Shown here one piece after another: positions 14,578 to 21,996 of a stretch of 64,000 nt of DNA. Made by a program: the position numbers and the translations under genes. Numbering within the stretch: position 1 is the first letter of the stretch; each line of letters opens with the position of its first letter. Origin of the DNA: DASVUC01 sp038237225 (lineage in GTDB: Bacteria; Planctomycetota; Phycisphaerae; Tepidisphaerales; Tepidisphaeraceae); NCBI GenBank assembly GCA_038237225.1, contig JBBRYX010000017.1, positions 1 through 64,000 on the forward strand, given 5' to 3'. A model generated the notes under the pieces. That model was not told the origin of the DNA. It ran no database searches and worked only from the letters and a program-made list of their open reading frames with translations.

Positions 14578-15390
14578 TTATTGCGCATAGAGGTTTGCGA
14601 CGACTGAACGTTGGGGGGCATTGGGGATGGCGATGATGTCGAGCGTTTCGCCTTCGTGGGGGATTCCGGTGTTGGTGGGGATCAGGGTGGAGAAGATTCT
14701 GTGGTCCGCGAGTTCGGGAATGGTGTAACGCACGAGGCGGGATCGGGGGGCCATGGCGGAGTGGCGAATGTCGTGGACGATGGCCTGGATGGGTTGGCCG
14801 TGGCGCCAGACATGAAGGACTTGAGAACGGCGGAACATGGCGATGGCGAGGAGGAGGATGACGATGGGGAGGAGGGAGAGGGGGATGACGAGTTCGGCGG
14901 GCCAGGAGAGGGGTTCGGTGCGGTCGGTCCAGCGGGAGGGTTGGTTGGGGTCGAGTTTGATTTCGAGTTCGCTGCCGATTTTGAGGACGCCGGGACCGGG
15001 CGCGAGGGTGCCGGTGAGGGTGGCGGTTTGTCCATCGGGCATCCTGGCGCGCAGGCGGACTTCGTGGCTGTCGGAGCGCGGCTGGGTCCACCCGACGCGG
15101 GTGCTGCCGTCCATGCCGACGACGGTGGCGGTGACTTTGATTCCGGTCTGGATCAGGTCGCGTTCCCGAAAGTTGGCGGTGACTCGGCTGGAGCCGATGA
15201 GGAGCATCGCGACGGTAAGGGCCAGGGCGCAGAGCCACCAGAAGCGGACGCGGAGGTCGCCCCAGGCGCGGCGTGAGCCGGTTGAAGTCACCGGGCGCGG
15301 TGGGTGGAGGGTTTCTTGAGATTCTTGATTCGGGTCGGTCACGGCAACAGGCTCCGGATTCGGTTCAAACGAGGAGTCTCTTATGTCCAT
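14578..15390 (-). CDS. Membrane protein with DUF3592-like layout
   Basis: 270 residues from ATG 15388-15390. After a polar N-terminus of about 45 residues there is a membrane helix (FWWLCALALTVAMLLIGSS), then a beta-rich extracytoplasmic part (KVTATVVGMDGSTRVGW, HEVRLRARMPDG), a second helix (LVIPLSLLPIVILLLAIAMF) and a second beta-rich domain (PIQAIVHDIRHSA, RLVRYTIPEL). The doubled 'helix plus VxAxV...G' layout resembles DUF3592 proteins of unknown function. It sits between mrdA and rodA, which are normally adjacent, so a role in envelope growth is possible; this is inference from position. Confidence 0.65.
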   Translation of the reverse strand: MDIRDSSFEPNPEPVAVTDPNQESQETLHPPRPVTSTGSRRAWGDLRVRFWWLCALALTVAMLLIGSSRVTANFRERDLIQTGIKVTATVVGMDGSTRVGWTQPRSDSHEVRLRARMPDGQTATLTGTLAPGPGVLKIGSELEIKLDPNQPSRWTDRTEPLSWPAELVIPLSLLPIVILLLAIAMFRRSQVLHVWRHGQPIQAIVHDIRHSAMAPRSRLVRYTIPELADHRIFSTLIPTNTGIPHEGETLDIIAIPNAPQRSVVANLYAQ

Positions 15391-15453
15391 TGAAGATAGT
15401 CGAATGGGCGGAGATTTCACCGTGGCATGGGCAAAGCAGGTGTGCGTCCTGGG

Positions 15454-15476
15454 CACGGGCAGGATGCCCGTGCTAC
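15454..15476. repeat. Half copy of the ACGGGCA..TGCCCGT palindrome
   Basis: CACGGGCAGGATGCCCGTGC with CTAC at its right edge is one arm of the 59-bp element seen complete at 11889-11947 and 30941-30999. It lies upstream of the 14578-15390 gene. Other single arms of the family occur at about 46996-47020, 47915-47940, 49077-49102 and 60187-60205. Confidence 0.7.
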
Positions 15477-15502
15477 GGGAAGCCCGGGATCGTCATTGAT
15501 AA

Positions 15503-17833
15503 CTAACGGGAGGAGACGGACTCCCTGGGTTGTTGTCGGAGCTTGAGATAACCGTGGCGGGCGCAGGCGAGGAGGGTGCGTTTGGCGATGTCGCCGGCGG
15601 CGGCGCCACCGGAGCCGCCGTGTTCGACCATGACGGCGATTGCGATCCTGGGATGATCCGCGGGGGCGACGCCGACGAACCAGGCGTGGTTGAAATGGGT
15701 TCCTTCCGCGCCCCAGCCGCGATACCAGGGGGTGTCGGTGGGATGGTCATAGGTTGCGGGGATGAGGGGGATCAAATCGCCGTGGGTGTCTTTGATCCGA
15801 TGGCCTTCGGCATCGACTTTATATTCCGGATGACCCTGTGCGGTGCCGGTTTTTCCAGCGAGGAGGACTTCTTCCATATAGGCGCCTTTGTAGCCGGTGC
15901 CCCAAGGCTCATTGATGACGTGGAGCATCCCTTCCTTCGCGGCGGCGAGCGCTTCGCGCGAGAGATGGAGGTCGAGGCGATCAGGCAAGACTCGGTCATT
16001 GCGCCGAGCGCGGGGCGCGGTGGCAACGTTGCCGACGAGCAGCCTGGGCTTCATCCAGATTCCGTCGCGGTAGACGGTTGCGATGGCGTTGGCCATCTGG
16101 ATGGGCGTGGCGCGCACGCGGGTTTGACCGATGCCGCTGAACCAGACGAGCGAGGGCGGGAAGCGATCGCTTGCGTGGGGAATGAGCCCGGCAGCTTCGG
16201 CGATTCCGAGTCCGGTTTCGTGTCCGAGGCCGAAGCGGTCGAACCAGGCGCCAAGTTTTTCGGGGCCGAGAAGATGGGCGAGGGTTTCGAAGTAGGTGTT
16301 GCAGCTTCGCTCGAGGGCATCGGAGAAAACGAGAGAGCCGTCGGGGTTTCCGTAGCGGCCCTTGTGGGGGAAGGCAGAGGGGATGCGATGGTGAGCCAGT
16401 TGTTCTGAAGTGACGCGGGGATCATTGCGGAAGCCCATGGTCCAGCACTTGCCGTCGAGTTGGCGCTTGCCGTCGATCATCAGATAGCCTTCGCAGGGGA
16501 TTCCCTTCTGGACAGTCCAGGTTCCATCGGTGATGGCGCCGAGTCCGACGAGCGGCTTGACGGTGGATCCCGGCTCGAGCGTCGCGTGGGTGGCGCGGTT
16601 CATCAGCGGGGCGTCGAGAAACTGTTTCGCGTACTTATCGTAGTCCTCCATCAGCTTGTTTGGATCGAACGTGGGGAAGGACGCCATCGCGCGCACTTCG
16701 CTGGTGGCGATGTCGATGACGACGGCGGCGCCGTGCATGGGGACCTTGAGCGGGGGCCGATCCTGGTTGGTGTTGTCGGCGATCCTGGCGGTGTTGAAAA
16801 AGTATTGGATCTCAGAAACAAGATCGACGTCGAGGGTGGTTTGGACGTCTTTCCCGCGAATGGATTTTTGTTCGGCGACGATGTTGTCGGGTTCACCGGC
16901 GGGGAACTCGACGTAGCCGCGCGTGCCGCGGAGGGTGGGCTCGGCAAGCTGCTCTAAGCCACCGCGACCGGCGAGATCGTTGGACAGGTATCGGTTCCAC
17001 TCCTCGCGCGCTTCATTGGCCGCGCTTTCGAGCTCCTTATCGTCGACGGTTCCGACGGTCCCGAGGACGTGACAGGCGGCGTCCTTCCGCGGGTAGACGC
17101 GAACGGAACCTTCGCGCAGCACGAGGCCGGGATAACGGTCGATCTCTTTGGCCAGTCGGGTGTAGGTGTCGGAGGAGATGTTGCGGACGATCGGGTGAGA
17201 TTGTTGCTGATCGTCCGATCGAGTTTCGAAGCTGTCGATATCGACGTTGTCGTTCGTCCCGGCAGAGAGGACGCGCTGATACCAGGGCGCGGTGGTGGCG
17301 GTGGCGCTTTTCTTCTGATCGCTGGCTTTTGAGAATTTCCTGAACTGCAGGAATCGCTCGCGGATCTCGACGCGCTGCTGAATCGATTGGCGGGTTTCTT
17401 CAATTTTCTCGAGCGGCGCCCGGGTCTCGTTTGCGAGCGCGCTCCACATCTGATCGATGTCTTCCCTCACCTTGGCTTCAGCGCCTTGGATCAGAAGGAC
17501 GCGAGTTTTTTCATCCGCGCGGCGATAGACGCCGGGCTGCGTGGCGGCGAGGCGCTTGAAGGCCTGGCTCCTGATCCAGGCGGGATCTTTGGCGATGGCG
17601 CCGTAATCGACGCAGGCGTCGATGCAGGGCTGATCGACGGCAATCTCGATTCCGCGGAAATCTTTGATGGTGCCGCGCACGGTCTCGATGAGATGGCGGC
17701 GGTGACCAAGCCCGAGGGCCTCCTTCTGCCACGCTTCGTGTGCGAAGACCTGGAGTTGAAAAGCTCGGCCGAGAAGGACAAGGCCGACGAAAAATAAGAT
17801 GGACAACAGGACCTTCAGGCGACGTTCGAACAT
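15503..17833 (-). CDS. mrdA: Penicillin-binding protein 2, elongasome transpeptidase
   Basis: 776 residues from ATG 17831-17833 (MFERRLKV), with GGAG upstream. A short cytoplasmic tail leads to one membrane helix (VLLSILFFVGLVLLGRAF), then the class B PBP dimerisation domain. The transpeptidase domain carries all three motifs: STVK (LEPGSTVKPLVG), SCN (ERSCNTYFETLA) and KTGT (LAGKTGTAQG). It cross-links peptidoglycan in the periplasm as partner of RodA. At 776 residues it is longer than the usual 600-650; extra length lies in the N-terminal region (about 90-215, including a Lys/Gln-rich stretch). It follows mreD by 49 bp. Confidence 0.93.
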   Translation of the reverse strand: MFERRLKVLLSILFFVGLVLLGRAFQLQVFAHEAWQKEALGLGHRRHLIETVRGTIKDFRGIEIAVDQPCIDACVDYGAIAKDPAWIRSQAFKRLAATQPGVYRRADEKTRVLLIQGAEAKVREDIDQMWSALANETRAPLEKIEETRQSIQQRVEIRERFLQFRKFSKASDQKKSATATTAPWYQRVLSAGTNDNVDIDSFETRSDDQQQSHPIVRNISSDTYTRLAKEIDRYPGLVLREGSVRVYPRKDAACHVLGTVGTVDDKELESAANEAREEWNRYLSNDLAGRGGLEQLAEPTLRGTRGYVEFPAGEPDNIVAEQKSIRGKDVQTTLDVDLVSEIQYFFNTARIADNTNQDRPPLKVPMHGAAVVIDIATSEVRAMASFPTFDPNKLMEDYDKYAKQFLDAPLMNRATHATLEPGSTVKPLVGLGAITDGTWTVQKGIPCEGYLMIDGKRQLDGKCWTMGFRNDPRVTSEQLAHHRIPSAFPHKGRYGNPDGSLVFSDALERSCNTYFETLAHLLGPEKLGAWFDRFGLGHETGLGIAEAAGLIPHASDRFPPSLVWFSGIGQTRVRATPIQMANAIATVYRDGIWMKPRLLVGNVATAPRARRNDRVLPDRLDLHLSREALAAAKEGMLHVINEPWGTGYKGAYMEEVLLAGKTGTAQGHPEYKVDAEGHRIKDTHGDLIPLIPATYDHPTDTPWYRGWGAEGTHFNHAWFVGVAPADHPRIAIAVMVEHGGSGGAAAGDIAKRTLLACARHGYLKLRQQPRESVSSR

Positions 17834-17882
17834 GGGGGCTCCATCCCTGCGTTTCCCGCGATGCGGCATCCATGCCAAATCA

Positions 17883-18377
17883 TCAGGCGGTTCTAAGGCG
17901 CCTGCGGGAGAACGCGAACAGCTTTTTGATTCGTGTCAGAAGCCCCAGGACGATCGGGGCGAGGATCGCGGTGTACAGCGCGCTTGTGAACAGACCGGCC
18001 AGGGGAACGGTTGGTCCGCGGACCCAACCGTGCACGCAGATGACCGCGCCGACGATGAGACTTGCGACGAAGGCCATGGAAAAGTGGGTGACGGGGTGAT
18101 TGCGGGAGATGACATCGTGCGTGCTGACCATGAACATGCCGACGATGGAATAGGATAGCGCGTACAGACCGAGGGGCGCGAGCGTGGTCATGTCCTGGAG
18201 GGCGCCAATGACGAAGCAGGCGAGGAGTGCCGAATCGCGCGGGGCGTTGAGGGCGATGAAGATGACCGCGAGCACGACGATGCTGGGGGCTGCGCCGCGG
18301 ACGCGGACGAACTCGCCCATGCCCATCTGAATGCCGAGGGCGATGTAGGCGAGGATGAAGCAACTGATCCAGCGCAT
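17883..18377 (-). CDS. mreD: MreD, rod-shape-determining membrane protein
   Basis: 164 residues with five or six membrane helices and few loops, the usual size and shape of MreD. Diagnostic features are the N-terminal helix IALGIQMGMGEFV, the PSIVVLAVIFIALNAPRDSALLACFVIG segment with a charged loop, and GALQDMTTLAPLGLYALSYSIVG, which matches the MreD 'G-L-D...-G-.-.-L' region. It links MreC to the RodA/PBP2 machinery at the inner membrane. It lies 3 bp downstream of mreC. Confidence 0.88.
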   Translation of the reverse strand: MRWISCFILAYIALGIQMGMGEFVRVRGAAPSIVVLAVIFIALNAPRDSALLACFVIGALQDMTTLAPLGLYALSYSIVGMFMVSTHDVISRNHPVTHFSMAFVASLIVGAVICVHGWVRGPTVPLAGLFTSALYTAILAPIVLGLLTRIKKLFAFSRRRLRTA

Positions 18378-18380
18378 GAT

Positions 18381-19238
18381 TTATCGAGCCGTGGGGGCGA
18401 CCTTGGTGAGAACTTGTACTTCCTGGAGTTCCTTGAGGTTCCGCATGGGTTTGATGTGGACCTGAAAAAACTGCGGCGCATCGCGTCGCGAGGTGATGCT
18501 GCTGATCTGGCCGAGGCGTTGGCCGCGCAGGGTTGTGGGCCAGGCGGCGTCATAGAGGACGACTTCATCACCGATCTGGAGCTTGCCGGCATCTTTGGCG
18601 GTCATGGTGTCGATGAACATTGTTCCTTTCCCGGCGCCTTGGACGACGGCAAGCGTTGCGGTGTCGCGATATTTGCCGGTGAGGGAACCATCCGATTCCT
18701 TTACCCAATACTGGAATCGCGCGGTGACGCGGAAGGTCTTGTCGGTGATGAGCTGAACCTGCGAGCCCGCGGGTCCGACGCGGTCGATCCGCCCGACGAG
18801 GCCTTGGGTGTAGACGACGGCCATGCCCTGCATGATGGTGTCGCCGGTGGTTGGGGGGAGGATGAGGGACTCGCTGGTTCCGGTGTCGTCGCCGGCGACT
18901 TTCATGGTGCTGCACAGGGGACGGAGGTGGCCGAGCTGACGGCGCTCTTCATCAGTTTGCTTGAGCTGTTCGAGCTGGCCCATGAGAGCCATCACGCTGA
19001 TGCGCAGGTCGTCGTTTTCGGCGCGGACGACGGTGAGATCGCGGTGATCGGGTTCGTGAGGCTTTGAGAAGCGGTCGTTTGCGGCGGCGGCGAGGTGGCG
19101 GACGGGGAGGGCGATGGGGGCGAAGAGGCCCTGGAAGTTGCGGATGCGGTTGGTGTATTTGGGATTGATGACGAAGGCCGAAAGCGTGCTGATAATCAGC
19201 AGCCCCACGAAAACCTGATTGAATTTCAATGCAGACAT
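18381..19238 (-). CDS. mreC: MreC, rod-shape-determining protein
   Basis: 285 residues from ATG 19236-19238 (MSALKFNQ); longer frames run into the palindrome at 19253-19311. It has one membrane helix (FVGLLIISTLSAFVI), a short coiled coil (RAENDDLRISVMALMGQLEQLKQTDEERRQL, about 75-105) and the MreC beta-domain with GMAVVYTQGLVGRIDRVGPAGSQVQLITDKTF. MreC is a periplasmic scaffold of the elongasome that activates PBP2/RodA. It lies downstream of mreB and directly upstream of mreD. Confidence 0.92.
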   Translation of the reverse strand: MSALKFNQVFVGLLIISTLSAFVINPKYTNRIRNFQGLFAPIALPVRHLAAAANDRFSKPHEPDHRDLTVVRAENDDLRISVMALMGQLEQLKQTDEERRQLGHLRPLCSTMKVAGDDTGTSESLILPPTTGDTIMQGMAVVYTQGLVGRIDRVGPAGSQVQLITDKTFRVTARFQYWVKESDGSLTGKYRDTATLAVVQGAGKGTMFIDTMTAKDAGKLQIGDEVVLYDAAWPTTLRGQRLGQISSITSRRDAPQFFQVHIKPMRNLKELQEVQVLTKVAPTAR

Positions 19239-19252
19239 CCGTGTCCACTTTC

Positions 19253-19311
19253 GTAGCATGGGCGTCTCGCCCATGTTCTTGTCAAATGCATGGGCGGGAC
19301 GCCCATGCTAC
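19253..19311. repeat. 59-bp double-hairpin repeat between mreB and mreC
   Basis: GTAGCATGGGCGTCTCGCCCATG and its mirror image CATGGGCGGGACGCCCATGCTAC enclose a spacer of 13 bases. Each arm is itself a hairpin. It has the same architecture and length as the copies at 11889-11947 and 30941-30999, with a related arm sequence. Confidence 0.85.
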
Positions 19312-19318
19312 GGAAGAC

Positions 19319-20374
19319 CTAAAGATCGTCGGCGTCGGATTCGAGAGTGTCTTTCCAGAGTTCGAGATTTTCGAGATAGACGCTGGTGCCTCGTGCGACG
19401 CAGGTGAGTGGATCTTCGGCGAGGCGGACGTCGAGACCTGTTGCGTTGCTGATGACCTGGGGCAGGCCGCGGAGCAGGGAGCTACCGCCGGCCATGGTGA
19501 TGCCGTTGTCGACGAGATCGGCGGCGAGTTCGGGGGCGGCTTGTTCGAGCGTGTGGGTGACGGCTTCGATAATGCTGTGGACGGGTTCCTGAAGTGCTTC
19601 GCGGATTTCCTGGGCGGTAACGACGGTCTTGCGTGGCAGACCGGAGATCATGTCGCGGCCGCGTACTTCCATGGTGGTGTCATCGACGCCGTTGGCGCAT
19701 GCGGAACCGATTTCGATTTTGATTCGCTCGGCCATCTGGTCGCCGATGGCCATGTTGTAGGTGCGTTTCATGTGACCGACGATGGATTCGTCGAAGTCGT
19801 CGCCGGCGGTTCGGACGGAATTGCAGACGCTGACATCGGCCAGGGAGATGATGGCGACTTCGGTGGTGCCGCCACCGATGTCGATGATCATGCTGGCGGT
19901 GGGTTCGGTGACGGGAAGCCCGGCGCCGATGGCGGCGGCCATGGGTTCTTCGACGAGGAAGACGCGGCGGGCGCCGGCGCGCTCGGCTGAATCGAGAACC
20001 GCGCGTTTCTCGACGGCAGTGATTCCCGATGGAACGGCGATGACGACGCGGGGGTGGATAAAATGGTTTCGGCCCTGGGCGCGGCGGATGAAATACCGCA
20101 GCATGGCTTCGGTGATCTCAAAATCGCTGATCACCCCGTCCTTGAGGGGGCGGATGGCGGTGATGGATTCGGGCGTTTTGCCGATCATCTCCTTGGCGAC
20201 GATCCCGACGGCGTTACCGTTCTGGAGGACGCGGTTGGTGCCTTTTTTGACGGCAACGACGGTAGGCTCGTTTAAGACGATTCCCTGCCCTTTGATGCAG
20301 ACGAGTGTGTTGCATGTGCCGAGGTCGATGCCCATGTCGACGCTGAACATGCCGAGCAAGTGATCCAGAATCAC
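19319..20374 (-). CDS. mreB: MreB, actin-like cytoskeletal protein
   Basis: 351 residues if begun at GTG 20372-20374, which has AGGAG 8 bases upstream; this gives the normal MreB length. Actin-fold motifs are all present: phosphate-1 DMGIDLGTCNTLV, connect-1 VVIAVPSGITAVEKRAV, phosphate-2 SMIIDIGGGTTEVAIISL, adenosine GITMAGGSSLLRGLP and the C-terminal DPLTCVARGTSVYLE. MreB filaments organise cell-wall elongation on the inner face of the membrane. It is the first gene of mreB-mreC-mreD-mrdA-(x)-rodA, so the promoter is expected in the 425-bp gap upstream. Confidence 0.96.
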   Translation of the reverse strand: MILDHLLGMFSVDMGIDLGTCNTLVCIKGQGIVLNEPTVVAVKKGTNRVLQNGNAVGIVAKEMIGKTPESITAIRPLKDGVISDFEITEAMLRYFIRRAQGRNHFIHPRVVIAVPSGITAVEKRAVLDSAERAGARRVFLVEEPMAAAIGAGLPVTEPTASMIIDIGGGTTEVAIISLADVSVCNSVRTAGDDFDESIVGHMKRTYNMAIGDQMAERIKIEIGSACANGVDDTTMEVRGRDMISGLPRKTVVTAQEIREALQEPVHSIIEAVTHTLEQAAPELAADLVDNGITMAGGSSLLRGLPQVISNATGLDVRLAEDPLTCVARGTSVYLENLELWKDTLESDADDL

Positions 20375-20799
20375 GTGACGATCTCCTGCGGCGTCGATAG
20401 AGCGCGTTCCACGCGCCTCAGTCGTCACCGCGTTTACGCCGGGCAAGCCCGGCGGCTAAAGGGTTGTCCAACCGCATGAAGCGGACGTTTCGGGAGAGTT
20501 GAATTTTCATTCAACCCAGCCGGGATGGAGATCGCGATGCGTTTGACGGGAACTCCATCCCGTTTCGGCAGCACGAAGCTGAATTGACGCCCGCTCCATC
20601 GGGGCCGACCGCGCTCGCTTTTGCCCATTCATTCGCATGCGAAAGCGGGTGCAAGGAACCACTCCCGAGTGCGGCAAGTCGATCGACATGATTAAAATAC
20701 AGTGCCTGATCCCCCTTCGCAATCGTTCGGGGCGGGTTAAATAGCCCTTTTCGCGCATAGGTCGCGCGGATGAAGGTTGGGAAGAGTTTTGATTTTGTC
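20375..20799. other. Intergenic region with two inverted repeats, upstream of mreB
   Basis: No gene is supported. It holds the repeat fragment CAAGCCCGGCGGCTAAAG (about 20442), a palindrome GTTGAATTTTCATTCAAC (20498-20515), and a stem of 10 bp, CGGGATGGAG with CTCCATCCCG (20521-20530 and 20553-20562). The mreB promoter should lie here; I cannot fix -35/-10 boxes with confidence. Confidence 0.5.
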
Positions 20800-21996
20800 C
20801 TATGCGGCGTCGGCGAGTTGGCCCTGGACCTGGATGATGTCGGGCAGGCGGTGGATGAGGGCATCGACGATTTGTTTGTCGAACTGGGTGCCGCTTCCGT
20901 CCTTGAGGATCGTGAGGCATTTTTCCAGGGCGAACGGCGGCTTGTACGGGCGGCGGCTGGAAAGGGCGTCGAAGACATCGGCAACGGAGGTGAGCCGGCC
21001 TTCGATGGGGATTTGGTCGCCTGCAAGCTCATTCGGATAGCCGTTTCCGTCCCAGCGTTCGTGGTGGGTCATGGCGATTTCGGCGGCCATTTTCAGCAGA
21101 GGGGAGCCATATTCGACCGGGCCGGTGCGGAGACGTTCCTGCACCCGGCGGGCCTCATCGTGATGTTCGGGGAGCGGGTCGATGATCATGCGGCCATATT
21201 CGCAGTGCTCCTGCATGATGTGGAATTCTTCCGGCGTGAGCTTGCCGGGCTTGAGGAGGATCGCATCAGGGATGCCGATCTTTCCGACATCGTGCAATTG
21301 CGCGGCAAGCTCGATGACGGCCGCGTGACCTTCGGTGAATCCGAGTTCGCGGGCGAGGATGCCGGCGTATCGACCGACGCGGATGACGTGCCGGCCGGTG
21401 TCGTCATCGCGATACTCGGCAGCGCGCGCGAGACAGTGCACGACGCGCAGGCGGGACGCTTCCAACTCCGCGGTTCGCAGCGACACTTCGTGCTCGAGCC
21501 GTTCTGAATAGCGAGCGAGATGATCCTGATGCGCCTTTACCATCAGCGCGTTGCGGACGCGGGGGACGAGATCGCTGGCGTCGATGGGCTTGGCGAGGAA
21601 GTCAGTAGCGCCGAGTTCCAGAGCCGTTGACTTGGTTTGCTGATCGGTGGATGCGGTGAGAATCAGGACGGGCAAGTGCGCCAGGGCCTGATCGGTTCGG
21701 ACGGCGTCGAGGATCTGGAGGCCGCTGACCTGCGGCATCATGACGTCGAGAAGGACAATGTCCGGCTTCTCAGCGCGGATCATCGCGAACGCATTTGGCG
21801 AATCGGTGGTGGTGATGAACCGTTCGTAGCCCGCCAGCTGGAGGTATTTCCGAACGACTTTGATGTTCAGCGGCTCATCATCGACGATCATGATCTTCGC
21901 GGTGGCATCGACCGATCGGCGCGGCGGCTCGCTGCCCATGAACGGGACGCGCGAGTCGTTTGAATCGCTTTGTTCTCTCTCTCGGTGAATCATCAT
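20800..21996 (-). CDS. Response regulator with HD-GYP phosphodiesterase domain
   Basis: 398 residues. The receiver domain (about 33-150) has the acidic pair in MIVDDEPLN, the phosphoacceptor Asp in IVLLDVMMPQVSG, and Lys in FLAKPID. A short helical linker (ERLEHEVSLRTAELEASRLR) leads to the HD-GYP domain (about 195-390) with the metal ligands AAQLHDVGKIGIPD, MTHHERWDGNGYP and the DVFDALSSRRPYK signature. HD-GYP domains hydrolyse cyclic di-GMP, so this should be an RpfG-like output controlled by phosphorylation. Its ATG overlaps the TAA of the histidine kinase gene (TAATG), so the pair is translationally coupled. Confidence 0.93.
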   Translation of the reverse strand: MMIHREREQSDSNDSRVPFMGSEPPRRSVDATAKIMIVDDEPLNIKVVRKYLQLAGYERFITTTDSPNAFAMIRAEKPDIVLLDVMMPQVSGLQILDAVRTDQALAHLPVLILTASTDQQTKSTALELGATDFLAKPIDASDLVPRVRNALMVKAHQDHLARYSERLEHEVSLRTAELEASRLRVVHCLARAAEYRDDDTGRHVIRVGRYAGILARELGFTEGHAAVIELAAQLHDVGKIGIPDAILLKPGKLTPEEFHIMQEHCEYGRMIIDPLPEHHDEARRVQERLRTGPVEYGSPLLKMAAEIAMTHHERWDGNGYPNELAGDQIPIEGRLTSVADVFDALSSRRPYKPPFALEKCLTILKDGSGTQFDKQIVDALIHRLPDIIQVQGQLADAA

